Positions 1 through 5,004 of a stretch of 5,004 nt of DNA are shown here, piece after piece. This stretch comes from Lentisphaerota bacterium (lineage in GTDB: Bacteria; Verrucomicrobiota; Kiritimatiellia; RFP12; UBA1067). Location: contig SUVZ01000309.1 of NCBI GenBank assembly GCA_015061765.1, positions 1-5,004 on the forward strand, read 5' to 3'. A program made the position numbers and the translations under genes. The notes beneath the pieces are model-generated. The model did not search any database. It was not told the DNA's origin and saw only the letters and a list, made by a program, of their open reading frames with translations. Each line of letters starts with the position of its first letter. The first letter of the stretch is position 1.

Positions 1-53
1 TTCTGCTCGAACATCACAATCCCGTGGCCCAGTTGCAACGCTCCGATGCGCAT
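1..53 (-). CDS. Doubtful N-terminal fragment of a minus-strand gene running off the left edge
   Basis: An ATG at 53-51 opens a frame to the window edge reading MRIGALQLGHGIVMFEQ. It would follow the regulator in the same direction. No clear ribosome-binding site precedes it, and 17 codons are too few to identify a family. It conflicts with the plus-strand frames over the same bases; at most one is real. Confidence 0.22.
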   Translation of the reverse strand, partial: MRIGALQLGHGIVMFEQ

Positions 54-167
54 GAACAAAGGGAAATCTCGTCAGGAGGTGGCATGAACCGACCCACACT
101 CATGCACGAAGAGCCATTTTTTATCGCCTCATTTATAGCCTCATCGGAACTTTACAACCTAATCTAA
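3..167 (+). CDS. Doubtful edge frame, possibly the tail of a plus-strand gene
   Basis: Plus frame 3 is open from the window edge to TAA at 165-167, and is not recognised. Inside it, AGGAGG at 74-79 lies four bases before an ATG at 84, which would give a 27-residue peptide starting MNRPTLMHEE. In plus frame 1 another frame open from the edge ends with TGA at 85-87, so the ATG and that stop overlap as ATGA, a layout typical of coupled genes. The peptide has no known domain, and the ribosome-binding match could be chance. Confidence 0.2.
   Translation: MLEHHNPVAQLQRSDAHEQREISSGGGMNRPTLMHEEPFFIASFIASSELYNLI
120..143. repeat. Short 12-base tandem duplication at the left edge
   Basis: TTTATCGCCTCA (120-131) is followed directly by TTTATAGCCTCA (132-143), differing by one base. 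It lies in the region convergent to the regulator stop codon. In plus frame 3 it reads FIAS-FIAS. Confidence 0.6.
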
Positions 168-177
168 CTCTATTGGT

Positions 178-1500
178 TTAATTGCTGTCGACCACATAAT
201 ACCCACCTGTCTTGGGTGAGCCGCGATACTCCACCTTGCCAGACAGTCTTGCTATATTGCGACCAACGGTTTTCACATTGACACCCAAAATTCGAGCCAA
301 GCGAATCCTGTTAATTCCCGGATTCGCTGATATCAATTCAATCATGGCTTCAGCCAATCTTTCAGGGACATTTACAGGGACATTTACAGGGACATCTTTA
401 ATCACCTTATGGAGGACCACTTTGAACCACGTATCATGATTCTCAAAGGAAACCTCTACACTTCCATGGTTCTTGCAGGAATTTACAATTCGTTTTATGC
501 CAGATCCATAACGTTCAATAAGACCTGCGTCCCTAAAAAGATCTGCAACCTTGGGATTTCTTGGACTGGACGTATAGGCATCCGAAAGTATCTTTTTGAC
601 GGTCAATCCCTGTGGCAGACCTCCTGCATTGGTAAACTCCATTCGATCATCAAAGATCTTTATGGTGTTCACCATGCCCGTATTTCGATAGTCTCGATGG
701 ACAATCATATTCAGCACTATCTCACGAATAGCATCAACAGGATAATCATATTTTATGTCGTGTTGCGGCTTGCCGGTAATTACAAGTTCTCCCATCAAAT
801 GTTTCATGACAAAATCCATCACACCATCAAGCTGGGAAATAATATCACTGTTGAAAGTTTTGTCATCAATTATATGCGATTGTGTCTTGAATCTTCCAGC
901 CTGAAAGGCAGTCCCAAAGCAATAATCAGCAACAAAGGACAAGTAACAGGCATTGGTCGGCTTGCCATCTTTCATTAAAGAAAGCTTGCGCAGGATGCGC
1001 AACGGGTCATCTGGGTTGTCCGGGTTCATCCTTCTGGCAAATGCCGCAACCTTTTCGAGCGAAATATCATCAAGAGTGTGCTCACTGGGAAATGCATCCC
1101 AACTTGAGGAAATTGACTTCATATACAAATCACTTAATTCGCCAATGGACATCAGGTGATTTGACTTGCCCTTACGGATGTAATACCGCCCTTGCACAGA
1201 GGTTGGCTTCACCGGAAGCGAGGCAACATGCAGCTTGACAACACTCTTGCCCCCGACCGCAATCCGTTCTGCATCCGGAACAATACTAGGTGCCGTCTTG
1301 CTCTTTATCTCGTTCACCCACGATGTTTCAGGTTCGCCATCAGAAGGCACTCCTATAACCTTGCCATCGTCACGAACGCCGATATAAACACTGCCTCCAT
1401 CGGCATTTGCAAACGCAACCAATGAAACGATAGTATCTTGATTGAACGCCGTCTTAAACTCAACCGATTTCGACTCTGACCGTGGAACCTTCATATTCAC
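178..1500 (-). CDS. AlbA_2 (Schlafen-type) / ATPase-like / winged-helix putative transcriptional regulator
   Basis: This 440-residue protein belongs to the family often annotated as 'RecG-like' or 'ATP-binding protein', although it has no helicase motor. Residues about 7-120 form an AlbA_2 (Schlafen-like) domain: ESKSVEFKTAF, then NADGGSVYIGVRDDGKVIGV, and YYIRKGKSNH near its end. Residues about 250-345 match the GHKL-like HATPase_c_4 region (AIREIVLNMIVHRDY, then FTNAGGLPQGLT and GLIERYGSGIKRI). Residues about 380-440 look like a winged helix-turn-helix (NRIRLARILGVNVKTVGRNIARL). The repeated linker VPVNVPVNVPE (370-380) joins the last two parts. Family members are presumed DNA- or nucleic-acid-binding regulators, some in defence or mobile loci; the target here is unknown. 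The annotated start is GTG at 1500. An in-frame ATG two codons later (1494) is equally possible, because a GAGG at 1505-1508 lies 4 bases from GTG and 10 from ATG. The gene is visibly more AT-rich than the oxidoreductase, which hints at separate acquisition. No intrinsic terminator is obvious after its stop. Confidence 0.93.
   Translation of the reverse strand: MNMKVPRSESKSVEFKTAFNQDTIVSLVAFANADGGSVYIGVRDDGKVIGVPSDGEPETSWVNEIKSKTAPSIVPDAERIAVGGKSVVKLHVASLPVKPTSVQGRYYIRKGKSNHLMSIGELSDLYMKSISSSWDAFPSEHTLDDISLEKVAAFARRMNPDNPDDPLRILRKLSLMKDGKPTNACYLSFVADYCFGTAFQAGRFKTQSHIIDDKTFNSDIISQLDGVMDFVMKHLMGELVITGKPQHDIKYDYPVDAIREIVLNMIVHRDYRNTGMVNTIKIFDDRMEFTNAGGLPQGLTVKKILSDAYTSSPRNPKVADLFRDAGLIERYGSGIKRIVNSCKNHGSVEVSFENHDTWFKVVLHKVIKDVPVNVPVNVPERLAEAMIELISANPGINRIRLARILGVNVKTVGRNIARLSGKVEYRGSPKTGGYYVVDSN
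363..395. repeat. 12-base tandem repeat inside the regulator gene
   Basis: The unit CAGGGACATTTA occurs twice exactly, followed by nine further matching bases (2.75 copies). On the coding strand it encodes the repeated four-residue unit N-V-P-V in the linker between the ATPase-like region and the winged helix. Because the unit is a multiple of three, slippage would change linker length without breaking the frame. VPVN-type repeats at this position are familiar in this protein family. Confidence 0.9.
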
Positions 1501-1522
1501 CTATCCTCTACCCCTAAAAATG

Positions 1523-1562
1523 ACAACGCTCCGCGCGCGTGGGGTATGCAGCCGAATATCCC
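1523..1562 (-). repeat. Leader repeat, copy 1, with stem-loop (upstream of the regulator)
   Basis: This 40-base block aligns without gaps to 2163-2202, with 30 of 40 identical bases by hand count. Its outer end is 62 bases from the regulator GTG. It contains a potential stem-loop: GGGGTAT (1541-1547) and ATATCCC (1556-1562) around the 8-base loop GCAGCCGA, with one G-T type pair when read on the plus strand. No T tract follows on the minus strand, so it does not look like a terminator for the lipocalin gene. Confidence 0.6.
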
Positions 1563-1606
1563 ATTTGTGAATTTTCCTGGGTTATCTCTCCCATAAAACG
1601 CCTGAT

Positions 1607-1612
1607 ATTATA
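1607..1612 (-). promoter_or_regulatory. Candidate -10 box for the AlbA_2 regulator gene
   Basis: The minus strand reads TATAAT just downstream of the lipocalin stop codon, 107 bases before the regulator start. No good -35 box is present at 16-18 bases; the hexamer there is GAAAAG. If used, transcription would start near 1600, and copy 1 of the 40-base repeat would lie inside the 5' leader of the mRNA. Confidence 0.4.
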
Positions 1613-1623
1613 CCACTAAAAAA

Positions 1624-2139
1624 CTACTTCTTTTCGTGTTTTACCCAAATCAATCTTGTCGTGTCGTATCCACGGCGCTTCGCTTCCGCAAGAAATTCGA
1701 TCTTTACATTCTCCGGCATCTCTTTTGTGCGCGAAAGCAACCAAAGATAATCCGCACCGCCGCTCCCGACAAGCGCATATTTGTAATCGGCATCTATCTT
1801 CATGACACGATAATCGGCATAAAACGGACCGAAAAATGAAACACGAAGAAGCCCCGGTGCGCCGGTTGTCTTCCCTTTGCCGACCGCCGTTTTCACTTTC
1901 CCATTCTTGATTCCGGAATTGACAACCTTAATCGTGCCGTCGGCGTTTTGCGTGTAGAGAGCCTTGGCGCTATCTACGCCGCGTTCGAACGAATGATCAA
2001 ACCGGGCGATTTCGTACCAAGCACCAAGATAACGGCTCAATTTCAGTGAACCTACTGGCGCATTGTCCACTTGGGGACCGCATACGCACCCCGTCAGACC
2101 AATCGCAACCATGATACAAAGAAATGCATCCCTAATCAT
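1624..2139 (-). CDS. blc: Blc-type outer-membrane lipocalin lipoprotein
   Basis: This 171-residue protein has the normal length for bacterial lipocalins of the Blc/apolipoprotein D type. These are small beta-barrels anchored by lipid, usually in the outer membrane, that bind fatty acids or lysophospholipids and are linked to envelope stress. Residues 1-17 are a short signal peptide ending in the lipobox LTGC, so Cys18 should be the lipidated first residue of the mature protein. The lipocalin hallmark G-x-W is present in YLGAWYEIARFDHSFERG (about 37-54). The later conserved strands DYRVMKIDADYKYALVGSG and YLWLLSRT (109-137), and the tail GYDTTRLIWV (158-166), are also typical. The ATG at 2139 is supported by the correct signal-peptide length; AGGA lies only three bases upstream, a tight ribosome-binding spacing. 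It sits 100 bases after the GIY-YIG gene and 123 bases before the regulator, so co-transcription is possible but not required. Its leader carries copy 2 of the 40-base repeat. Confidence 0.95.
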   Translation of the reverse strand: MIRDAFLCIMVAIGLTGCVCGPQVDNAPVGSLKLSRYLGAWYEIARFDHSFERGVDSAKALYTQNADGTIKVVNSGIKNGKVKTAVGKGKTTGAPGLLRVSFFGPFYADYRVMKIDADYKYALVGSGGADYLWLLSRTKEMPENVKIEFLAEAKRRGYDTTRLIWVKHEKK

Positions 2140-2162
2140 AATTCCTACTTCTCCATTTATAG

Positions 2163-2202
2163 ACTACGCCTCGCGAACATGGGGCATGCCGCCAAATACC
2201 CC
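2163..2202 (-). repeat. Leader repeat, copy 2, with stem-loop (upstream of the lipocalin)
   Basis: This is the second copy of the 40-base block, with its outer end 63 bases from the lipocalin ATG. The potential stem-loop has the same geometry as copy 1: GGGGCAT (2181-2187) and ATACCCC (2196-2202) around the 8-base loop GCCGCCAA. Here the imperfect pair is a G-T type pair in the minus-strand transcript, so the stem holds in the sense direction. On the plus strand the hairpin is followed by GTTGTCTTTTTG, which resembles a terminator tract in that direction, but no plus-strand gene is seen upstream of it. Confidence 0.6.
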
Positions 2203-2239
2203 GTTGTCTTTTTGTCAGTTTCAGTTGCATCGAAATCAT

Positions 2240-3082
2240 TTATCCATACAGACTTTCGCGAAGCGTTTTGCCAGACGCATCGATCCAGTCCGTCAATCCG
2301 TTCGACATCCGGCCACACACGACCGATGACGCCGCAGACGGAGAATTAAACTCAATGTCGCGCGTAAAGACTTTGCGCATGACCGAGCCATCCGCCTCCA
2401 GCTCTCGCCTCAGCTGAAAATACTTTCCTCCATGACACTCGAACGACGCCACCGTCTGCACCGACAGACGCGACCCCTTCAGCACCATGAAACCCGCATT
2501 CGTTGGAAAGCCCTTCGCCTCCGCCCCTGATGCCGTGCAGAAGAAGTAGCGCGTCGTCTCCGTCGGCTGAGGTTTCGGAACAAGCACCCTATACCCGAGC
2601 GCATTCATTAAGATGCTCGCATTCTCAATGAACTCCTCCATCGTCGCACGATGCCATTCCTTCATCACCGTATTCTTATACGTCTTCTGCGTCAAGAGCC
2701 GGGCCCGTCCGCACACCTTGACCATCTCCGCAAAACGGCGCTCCAGATAGCGAATCAACGCCTTGTTCAAATCGTGCCCGAAAAAACAGACGGCTGTATT
2801 CCAGTAGTACGTCTCTTTTCCCACCTTCGCATCGCGCAGATGCCGACACAGACGGTCCTTTACATTCTCCGCCTCCCCGACATATACGCCATCTGCACCA
2901 TCTTCGCCCGAACAGAAAAGGAAATATACACCCGCGCCCTGAAAATCCTCCCGGTTGCACTCGACAACTTCGCTACGGAGAATTTTTATGGCTTTCCCAT
3001 TCCAATTCGACAGTTCGGCGATCATCATGCCTTCCGCCGAACCATTCACCAGAAAGAGTTCTACGCTTTTTCCGTAATTCAT
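2240..3082 (-). CDS. GIY-YIG nuclease family protein with C-terminal DUF4357-like domain
   Basis: This 280-residue protein has a central GIY-YIG fold. The two signature strands are GVYFLF (51-56, standing for GIY) and GVYVG (65-69, standing for YIG). They are followed by the conserved arginine helix ENVKDRLCRHL (Arg77) and a helix with the candidate metal-binding glutamate in ALIRYLERRF (Glu114). Family members cleave or nick DNA, so these residues make an active nuclease plausible. Residues about 195-275 resemble DUF4357, a domain often found behind GIY-YIG or restriction-related modules (GFMVLKGSRLSVQTVASF, later NGLTDWIDASGKTL). The first 45 residues are not recognised. The ATG at 3082 is preceded by a good ribosome-binding site, GGAGAGG, ending three bases before the ATG. 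There is a candidate promoter about 80 bases upstream. No methyltransferase or other restriction-modification partner is visible, so its cellular role (defence, mobile-element function or repair) is unresolved. Confidence 0.9.
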   Translation of the reverse strand: MNYGKSVELFLVNGSAEGMMIAELSNWNGKAIKILRSEVVECNREDFQGAGVYFLFCSGEDGADGVYVGEAENVKDRLCRHLRDAKVGKETYYWNTAVCFFGHDLNKALIRYLERRFAEMVKVCGRARLLTQKTYKNTVMKEWHRATMEEFIENASILMNALGYRVLVPKPQPTETTRYFFCTASGAEAKGFPTNAGFMVLKGSRLSVQTVASFECHGGKYFQLRRELEADGSVMRKVFTRDIEFNSPSAASSVVCGRMSNGLTDWIDASGKTLRESLYG

Positions 3083-3109
3083 TTTCCTCTCCCGTCAGAT
3101 TCAAAAGCA

Positions 3110-3127
3110 CACTTTACACACAAAGTG
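3110..3127. promoter_or_regulatory. Small palindrome in the GIY-YIG leader
   Basis: CACTTT (3110-3115) and AAAGTG (3122-3127) form a perfect 6-base-pair inverted repeat around a 6-base spacer, ACACAC. It lies 28 bases upstream of the GIY-YIG start codon. It could be an operator half-site pair or an mRNA hairpin; six base pairs in AT-rich DNA can also occur by chance. Confidence 0.3.
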
Positions 3128-3159
3128 AGCGTTGGGAATATTCTCACAATTTTGCATAG

Positions 3160-3165
3160 ATTATA
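3160..3165 (-). promoter_or_regulatory. Candidate -10 box for the GIY-YIG gene
   Basis: The minus strand reads TATAAT here, identical to the sigma-70 consensus. The upstream -35 match is poor (TTTGGA with a 16-base spacer, three of six bases). Transcription would start near 3152 and give a leader of about 70 bases that includes the hairpin at 3110-3127. The location, between the terminator and the ribosome-binding site, supports independent expression of the GIY-YIG gene. Confidence 0.45.
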
Positions 3166-3269
3166 TCATTCTTTTCATTGTTCCAAACAAAATGAAGTGT
3201 CTTGCATAATGTCTGATTCATGTTACTGTTCCGCAAACAATGAACCCATGTTGAAATCCGCCAAACACG

Positions 3270-3431
3270 ATGCCGATGAATCATAACTGGCATTATACCA
3301 TTTCCCCACATCCACCGCGCCGCAACCAACCCACACATAAGTATCCCCGATTTCTCTGGGACAAAGGCATTGCGAAGGGAGTATTGAACGCGAAGGGTGT
3401 TTCCGCAATCATTGAAGCGCTTCATCAATAA
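3270..3431 (+). CDS. Doubtful 53-residue small protein or gene remnant
   Basis: An open frame runs from ATG at 3270 (second ATG at 3276) to TAA at 3429-3431. It encodes a basic, proline- and histidine-rich first half (PHPPRRNQPTHKYPRFLW) and a helix-like second half (DKGIAKGVLNAKGVSAIIEALHQ). I do not recognise it. It has no visible ribosome-binding site, and the frame is closed by TGA at 3252, so it may be the tail of a broken gene or chance. It points against the four main genes. Competing minus-strand frames over the same bases also look protein-like, so coding status is uncertain. Confidence 0.22.
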   Translation: MPMNHNWHYTISPHPPRRNQPTHKYPRFLWDKGIAKGVLNAKGVSAIIEALHQ

Positions 3432-3453
3432 AATGGAGTAGAACAACTGAAAA

Positions 3454-3485
3454 CTGGGACAACGGGGAATCGACCGTTGTCCCGG
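3454..3485 (-). terminator. Intrinsic terminator of the oxidoreductase gene
   Basis: A perfect 10-base-pair stem pairs GGGACAACGG (3456-3465) with CCGTTGTCCC (3474-3483) around an 8-base loop, and two more pairs (one G-T type) extend the base. In the minus direction it begins 26 bases after the oxidoreductase stop codon and is followed by AGTTTTCAGTTGTT, a modest T-rich tract. Position, stem strength and tract all fit a Rho-independent terminator. It would separate the oxidoreductase from the GIY-YIG gene downstream. Confidence 0.8.
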
Positions 3486-3510
3486 CTTGGCGGGTCCTGC
3501 AATTGCATGC

Positions 3511-5004
3511 TTAGAATTCCCAGCCCTTGCGGATTACGGGACGCATCAAGGCATTGGCCGCCGCATTGTCGAACCTCTGCTTCGTGGAGTCCCAGGAGAG
3601 CACGCCGGGCACGCGCTGCGCCATCACGCCGACGAGCACGCTCTCGGTGAGCGGGATCGACGCGCCGACATCGCTGAAGCAACGGGAACCGGTGTCTTCA
3701 TAGACGATTCCGTCTCCGCGTATCGCCTGGAGGAACTCGGCGTAGTGCCCGTCTGCCGCCACTGCCGCAGCACCGGCGCCTGCGCCTCCGGAAACCATCG
3801 TGGCCGCCGCATCTGTGCGGAACGGGATTACGCGCGGAACCGCCTTCGCCGCCTCGTGCTTGAAGAGATCCGTGAAGCCCTTGTCCCCTTCCATCGCGAG
3901 AAGGCACTTGCCGCCGTATGCATCCTGTACGGATACGATGCCCTTGCTTCCGATGAGCAGACATCCGCCTTCCGACGGCTTGCCCAGCGTCTTCACGACA
4001 GGCGGCAGCTTGTCGAAATCAGGCTTCAGCGAACCATCGTACCAGTACATGTCGCAGGCCGGAAGCGTAACGCCGGCACGGGCACGCGACGGACGGGCGG
4101 GATAGTGCAGCCTCACGATCGACTTGGTCGGGAACGCCACGTCGTTCATCTCCTCAACGGTCAGGCACTCGGCCGTGGAAACCGCGCCGAATTCGAGTCC
4201 GCGGAACGGCATGTTGAGCGTATGGCACGCCATGTCGCCGAACGCGCCGCAGCCGAAGTCGAAGAACCCGCGCCAGTTGAACGCATGGTAGATGCCGGCA
4301 TCGAAGCGCGCGGCAGGCGCGCCGGCCTTGTAGCCAGCCTGATACGGACGCTCGGCGGCCACGGACAGCCAGGCATTCCAGTCCAGCTCCTTCGCGGGCG
4401 TCGCAACGGGATGCGTCAGCGCGGCATTGCGGGCGAAAAGACCCTGCGGCCAGATCGGACGGTTCGTCCAGAGGTGTGCCTCACGGACCTCTCCAAGGAG
4501 TCCGCTGCGCACGACCTCGGTGCAGCGGCGCATCGAGGATACCGCCGACCCCTGGTTGCCCATCTGGGTGACAACGCCGTTTTCGCGGGCGGTGCGGTTG
4601 AAATAGTCGAGTTCCCACAGCGTGCGGACGAGCGGCTTTTCGACGTATACATGCACGCCTTCCTTCATCGCACGGATTGCCTGCATTGCATGGCCGTGGT
4701 CGGGGGTGGCGACGAGCAGTGCATCGAAACCGATTTTAGAGCGGTCATCCATGAGTTTTCGGAAGTCGCTGTAGAAGGGAATCCTCGAAAGATCGATCTT
4801 CACCCCTACAGCCTCGCTCTTCGTGTCGGTAAGATGCTGCGCGCGGGCAACCTGACGGCGGTCCGCATCGCAGATGGCGACGATCTCGACAAGACCGGTC
4901 TTGTACATCGCGAGCCAGTCCGACCAGCCCTTGCCGCAGACTCCCACGACCGCCAGCCTGATCTTCTGCTGCCCGAAAAGGCTGGCGGTCGTGGGAGTCT
5001 GCGG
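3511..5004 (-). CDS. Gfo/Idh/MocA family NAD(P)-dependent oxidoreductase, 5' incomplete
   Basis: This is a sugar- or cyclitol-type dehydrogenase of the long form common in Planctomycetes and relatives; the substrate cannot be read from sequence. Counting residues from a GTG at 4947, the dinucleotide loop is GVCGKG (2-7), followed by the acidic end of the next strand, AICDAD (24-29). LLVATPDHGHAMQAI (77-91) and the hallmark EKP (103-105, Lys probably catalytic) follow. The C-terminal substrate domain has WLSVAAERPY, NWRGFFDFGCGAFGDMACHTLNMPF (224-248), YWYDGSLKP and SIPLTESVLVGVMAQRVPG. The C-terminus RKGWEF is the usual family end, so the 3' end is complete. The frame stays open from 4947 to the right edge, adding KIRLAVV, the expected first beta strand, so the GTG at 4947 is not the real start. 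The true start, and any Tat signal, lies outside the window. The outermost 26 bases are an inverted copy of 4934-4959 and may be an artefact. A Gly/Ala-rich stretch occurs at 386-400. The gene is GC-rich and ends in its own terminator. Confidence 0.94.
   Translation of the reverse strand, partial: PQTPTTASLFGQQKIRLAVVGVCGKGWSDWLAMYKTGLVEIVAICDADRRQVARAQHLTDTKSEAVGVKIDLSRIPFYSDFRKLMDDRSKIGFDALLVATPDHGHAMQAIRAMKEGVHVYVEKPLVRTLWELDYFNRTARENGVVTQMGNQGSAVSSMRRCTEVVRSGLLGEVREAHLWTNRPIWPQGLFARNAALTHPVATPAKELDWNAWLSVAAERPYQAGYKAGAPAARFDAGIYHAFNWRGFFDFGCGAFGDMACHTLNMPFRGLEFGAVSTAECLTVEEMNDVAFPTKSIVRLHYPARPSRARAGVTLPACDMYWYDGSLKPDFDKLPPVVKTLGKPSEGGCLLIGSKGIVSVQDAYGGKCLLAMEGDKGFTDLFKHEAAKAVPRVIPFRTDAAATMVSGGAGAGAAAVAADGHYAEFLQAIRGDGIVYEDTGSRCFSDVGASIPLTESVLVGVMAQRVPGVLSWDSTKQRFDNAAANALMRPVIRKGWEF
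4934..5004. repeat. Perfect 26-base inverted repeat at the right window edge
   Basis: Bases 4934-4959 and 4979-5004 are exact reverse complements, separated by 19 bases. The inner arm encodes the conserved first strand and nucleotide-binding loop of the oxidoreductase (RLAVVGVCG). The outer arm ends exactly at the last base of the window. This is more likely a fold-back or graph-end artefact of assembly than a biological repeat. Confidence 0.9.

Larger units (their letters stand above)
3083..3510. other. 428-base intergenic region between the oxidoreductase and GIY-YIG genes
   Basis: This gap contains, in the minus direction, the oxidoreductase terminator, a stretch of about 280 bases without a convincing gene, a TATAAT box, a small hairpin and the GIY-YIG ribosome-binding site. 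Several overlapping short frames occur on both strands between about 3220 and 3450. None has a good ribosome-binding site or a recognisable domain. It may hold a decayed gene fragment or an unannotated small gene. It is lower in GC than the flanking oxidoreductase. Confidence 0.6.

Noticed and set aside
363..395. CRISPR-like short repeats
   Set aside because: The units are 12 bases, directly adjacent without spacers, and in frame inside a protein linker.
409..978. 189-codon open frame on the plus strand
   Set aside because: It is entirely antisense to the AlbA_2 regulator, whose motifs are unmistakable; the product has no recognisable domain.
178..1500. RecG-type DNA helicase
   Set aside because: Automatic annotation often uses this name for the family, but there are no helicase motor motifs; the domains are AlbA_2, ATPase-like and winged helix.
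2240..3082. Restriction-modification system
   Set aside because: A nuclease domain is present, but no methyltransferase or specificity subunit is seen in the window.
2651..3286. 211-codon open frame on the plus strand
   Set aside because: It lies mostly antisense to the GIY-YIG gene, which has clear family motifs, and its product shows no domain. It is a shadow frame.
3144..3446. 100-codon and nested 61-codon open frames on the minus strand
   Set aside because: They overlap the likely promoter region of the GIY-YIG gene, have no convincing ribosome-binding site and no recognisable domain; composition is Trp/Met/Asn-rich and irregular.
4934..5004. Terminal inverted repeat of an insertion sequence
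   Set aside because: The inner arm is conserved coding sequence of the oxidoreductase and no transposase is present; an assembly fold-back explains it better.

Overview
The window is 5,004 bases with four well-supported genes. All four are on the minus strand, so they are transcribed from high to low coordinates: a Gfo/Idh/MocA-family oxidoreductase (3511 to the right edge, 5' incomplete), a GIY-YIG nuclease-family protein with a DUF4357-like tail (2240-3082), a Blc-type lipocalin lipoprotein (1624-2139), and an AlbA_2 / ATPase-like / winged-helix putative regulator (178-1500). I see no tRNA, rRNA, CRISPR array or insertion sequence.

Organism: the oxidoreductase is of the long type that is abundant in the Planctomycetes-Verrucomicrobia-Lentisphaerae/Kiritimatiellae group. 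Its marks are an NWRGFFDFGCGAFGDMACHTLNMPF-like signature, a YWYDGSLKP segment and a terminal KGWEF. A bacterium of that group is my best guess, but it rests on one gene. The lipobox of the lipocalin indicates a diderm cell envelope. The odd length and a perfect inverted repeat at the right edge suggest that the window is a complete short contig, probably from a draft or metagenomic assembly.

Layout: 1-177 is an edge region with only weak open frames. The regulator follows (178-1500), then a 123-base gap with a consensus-like -10 box and copy 1 of a 40-base repeat. The lipocalin comes next, then a 100-base gap with copy 2 of that repeat, then the GIY-YIG gene. A 428-base gap (3083-3510) holds a likely promoter for the GIY-YIG gene, a small hairpin, a doubtful 53-codon plus-strand frame and a strong intrinsic terminator for the oxidoreductase. 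The oxidoreductase fills the rest.

The genes do not look like one pathway. The terminator separates the GC-rich, sugar-metabolism-like oxidoreductase from the three downstream genes, which have lower GC and look like an accessory cassette. The most unusual observation is that the two adjacent leaders, of the lipocalin and the regulator, share a related stem-loop element at nearly the same distance (62-63 bases) from the start codons, although the proteins are unrelated. I do not see clear evidence for a complete new multi-gene system.
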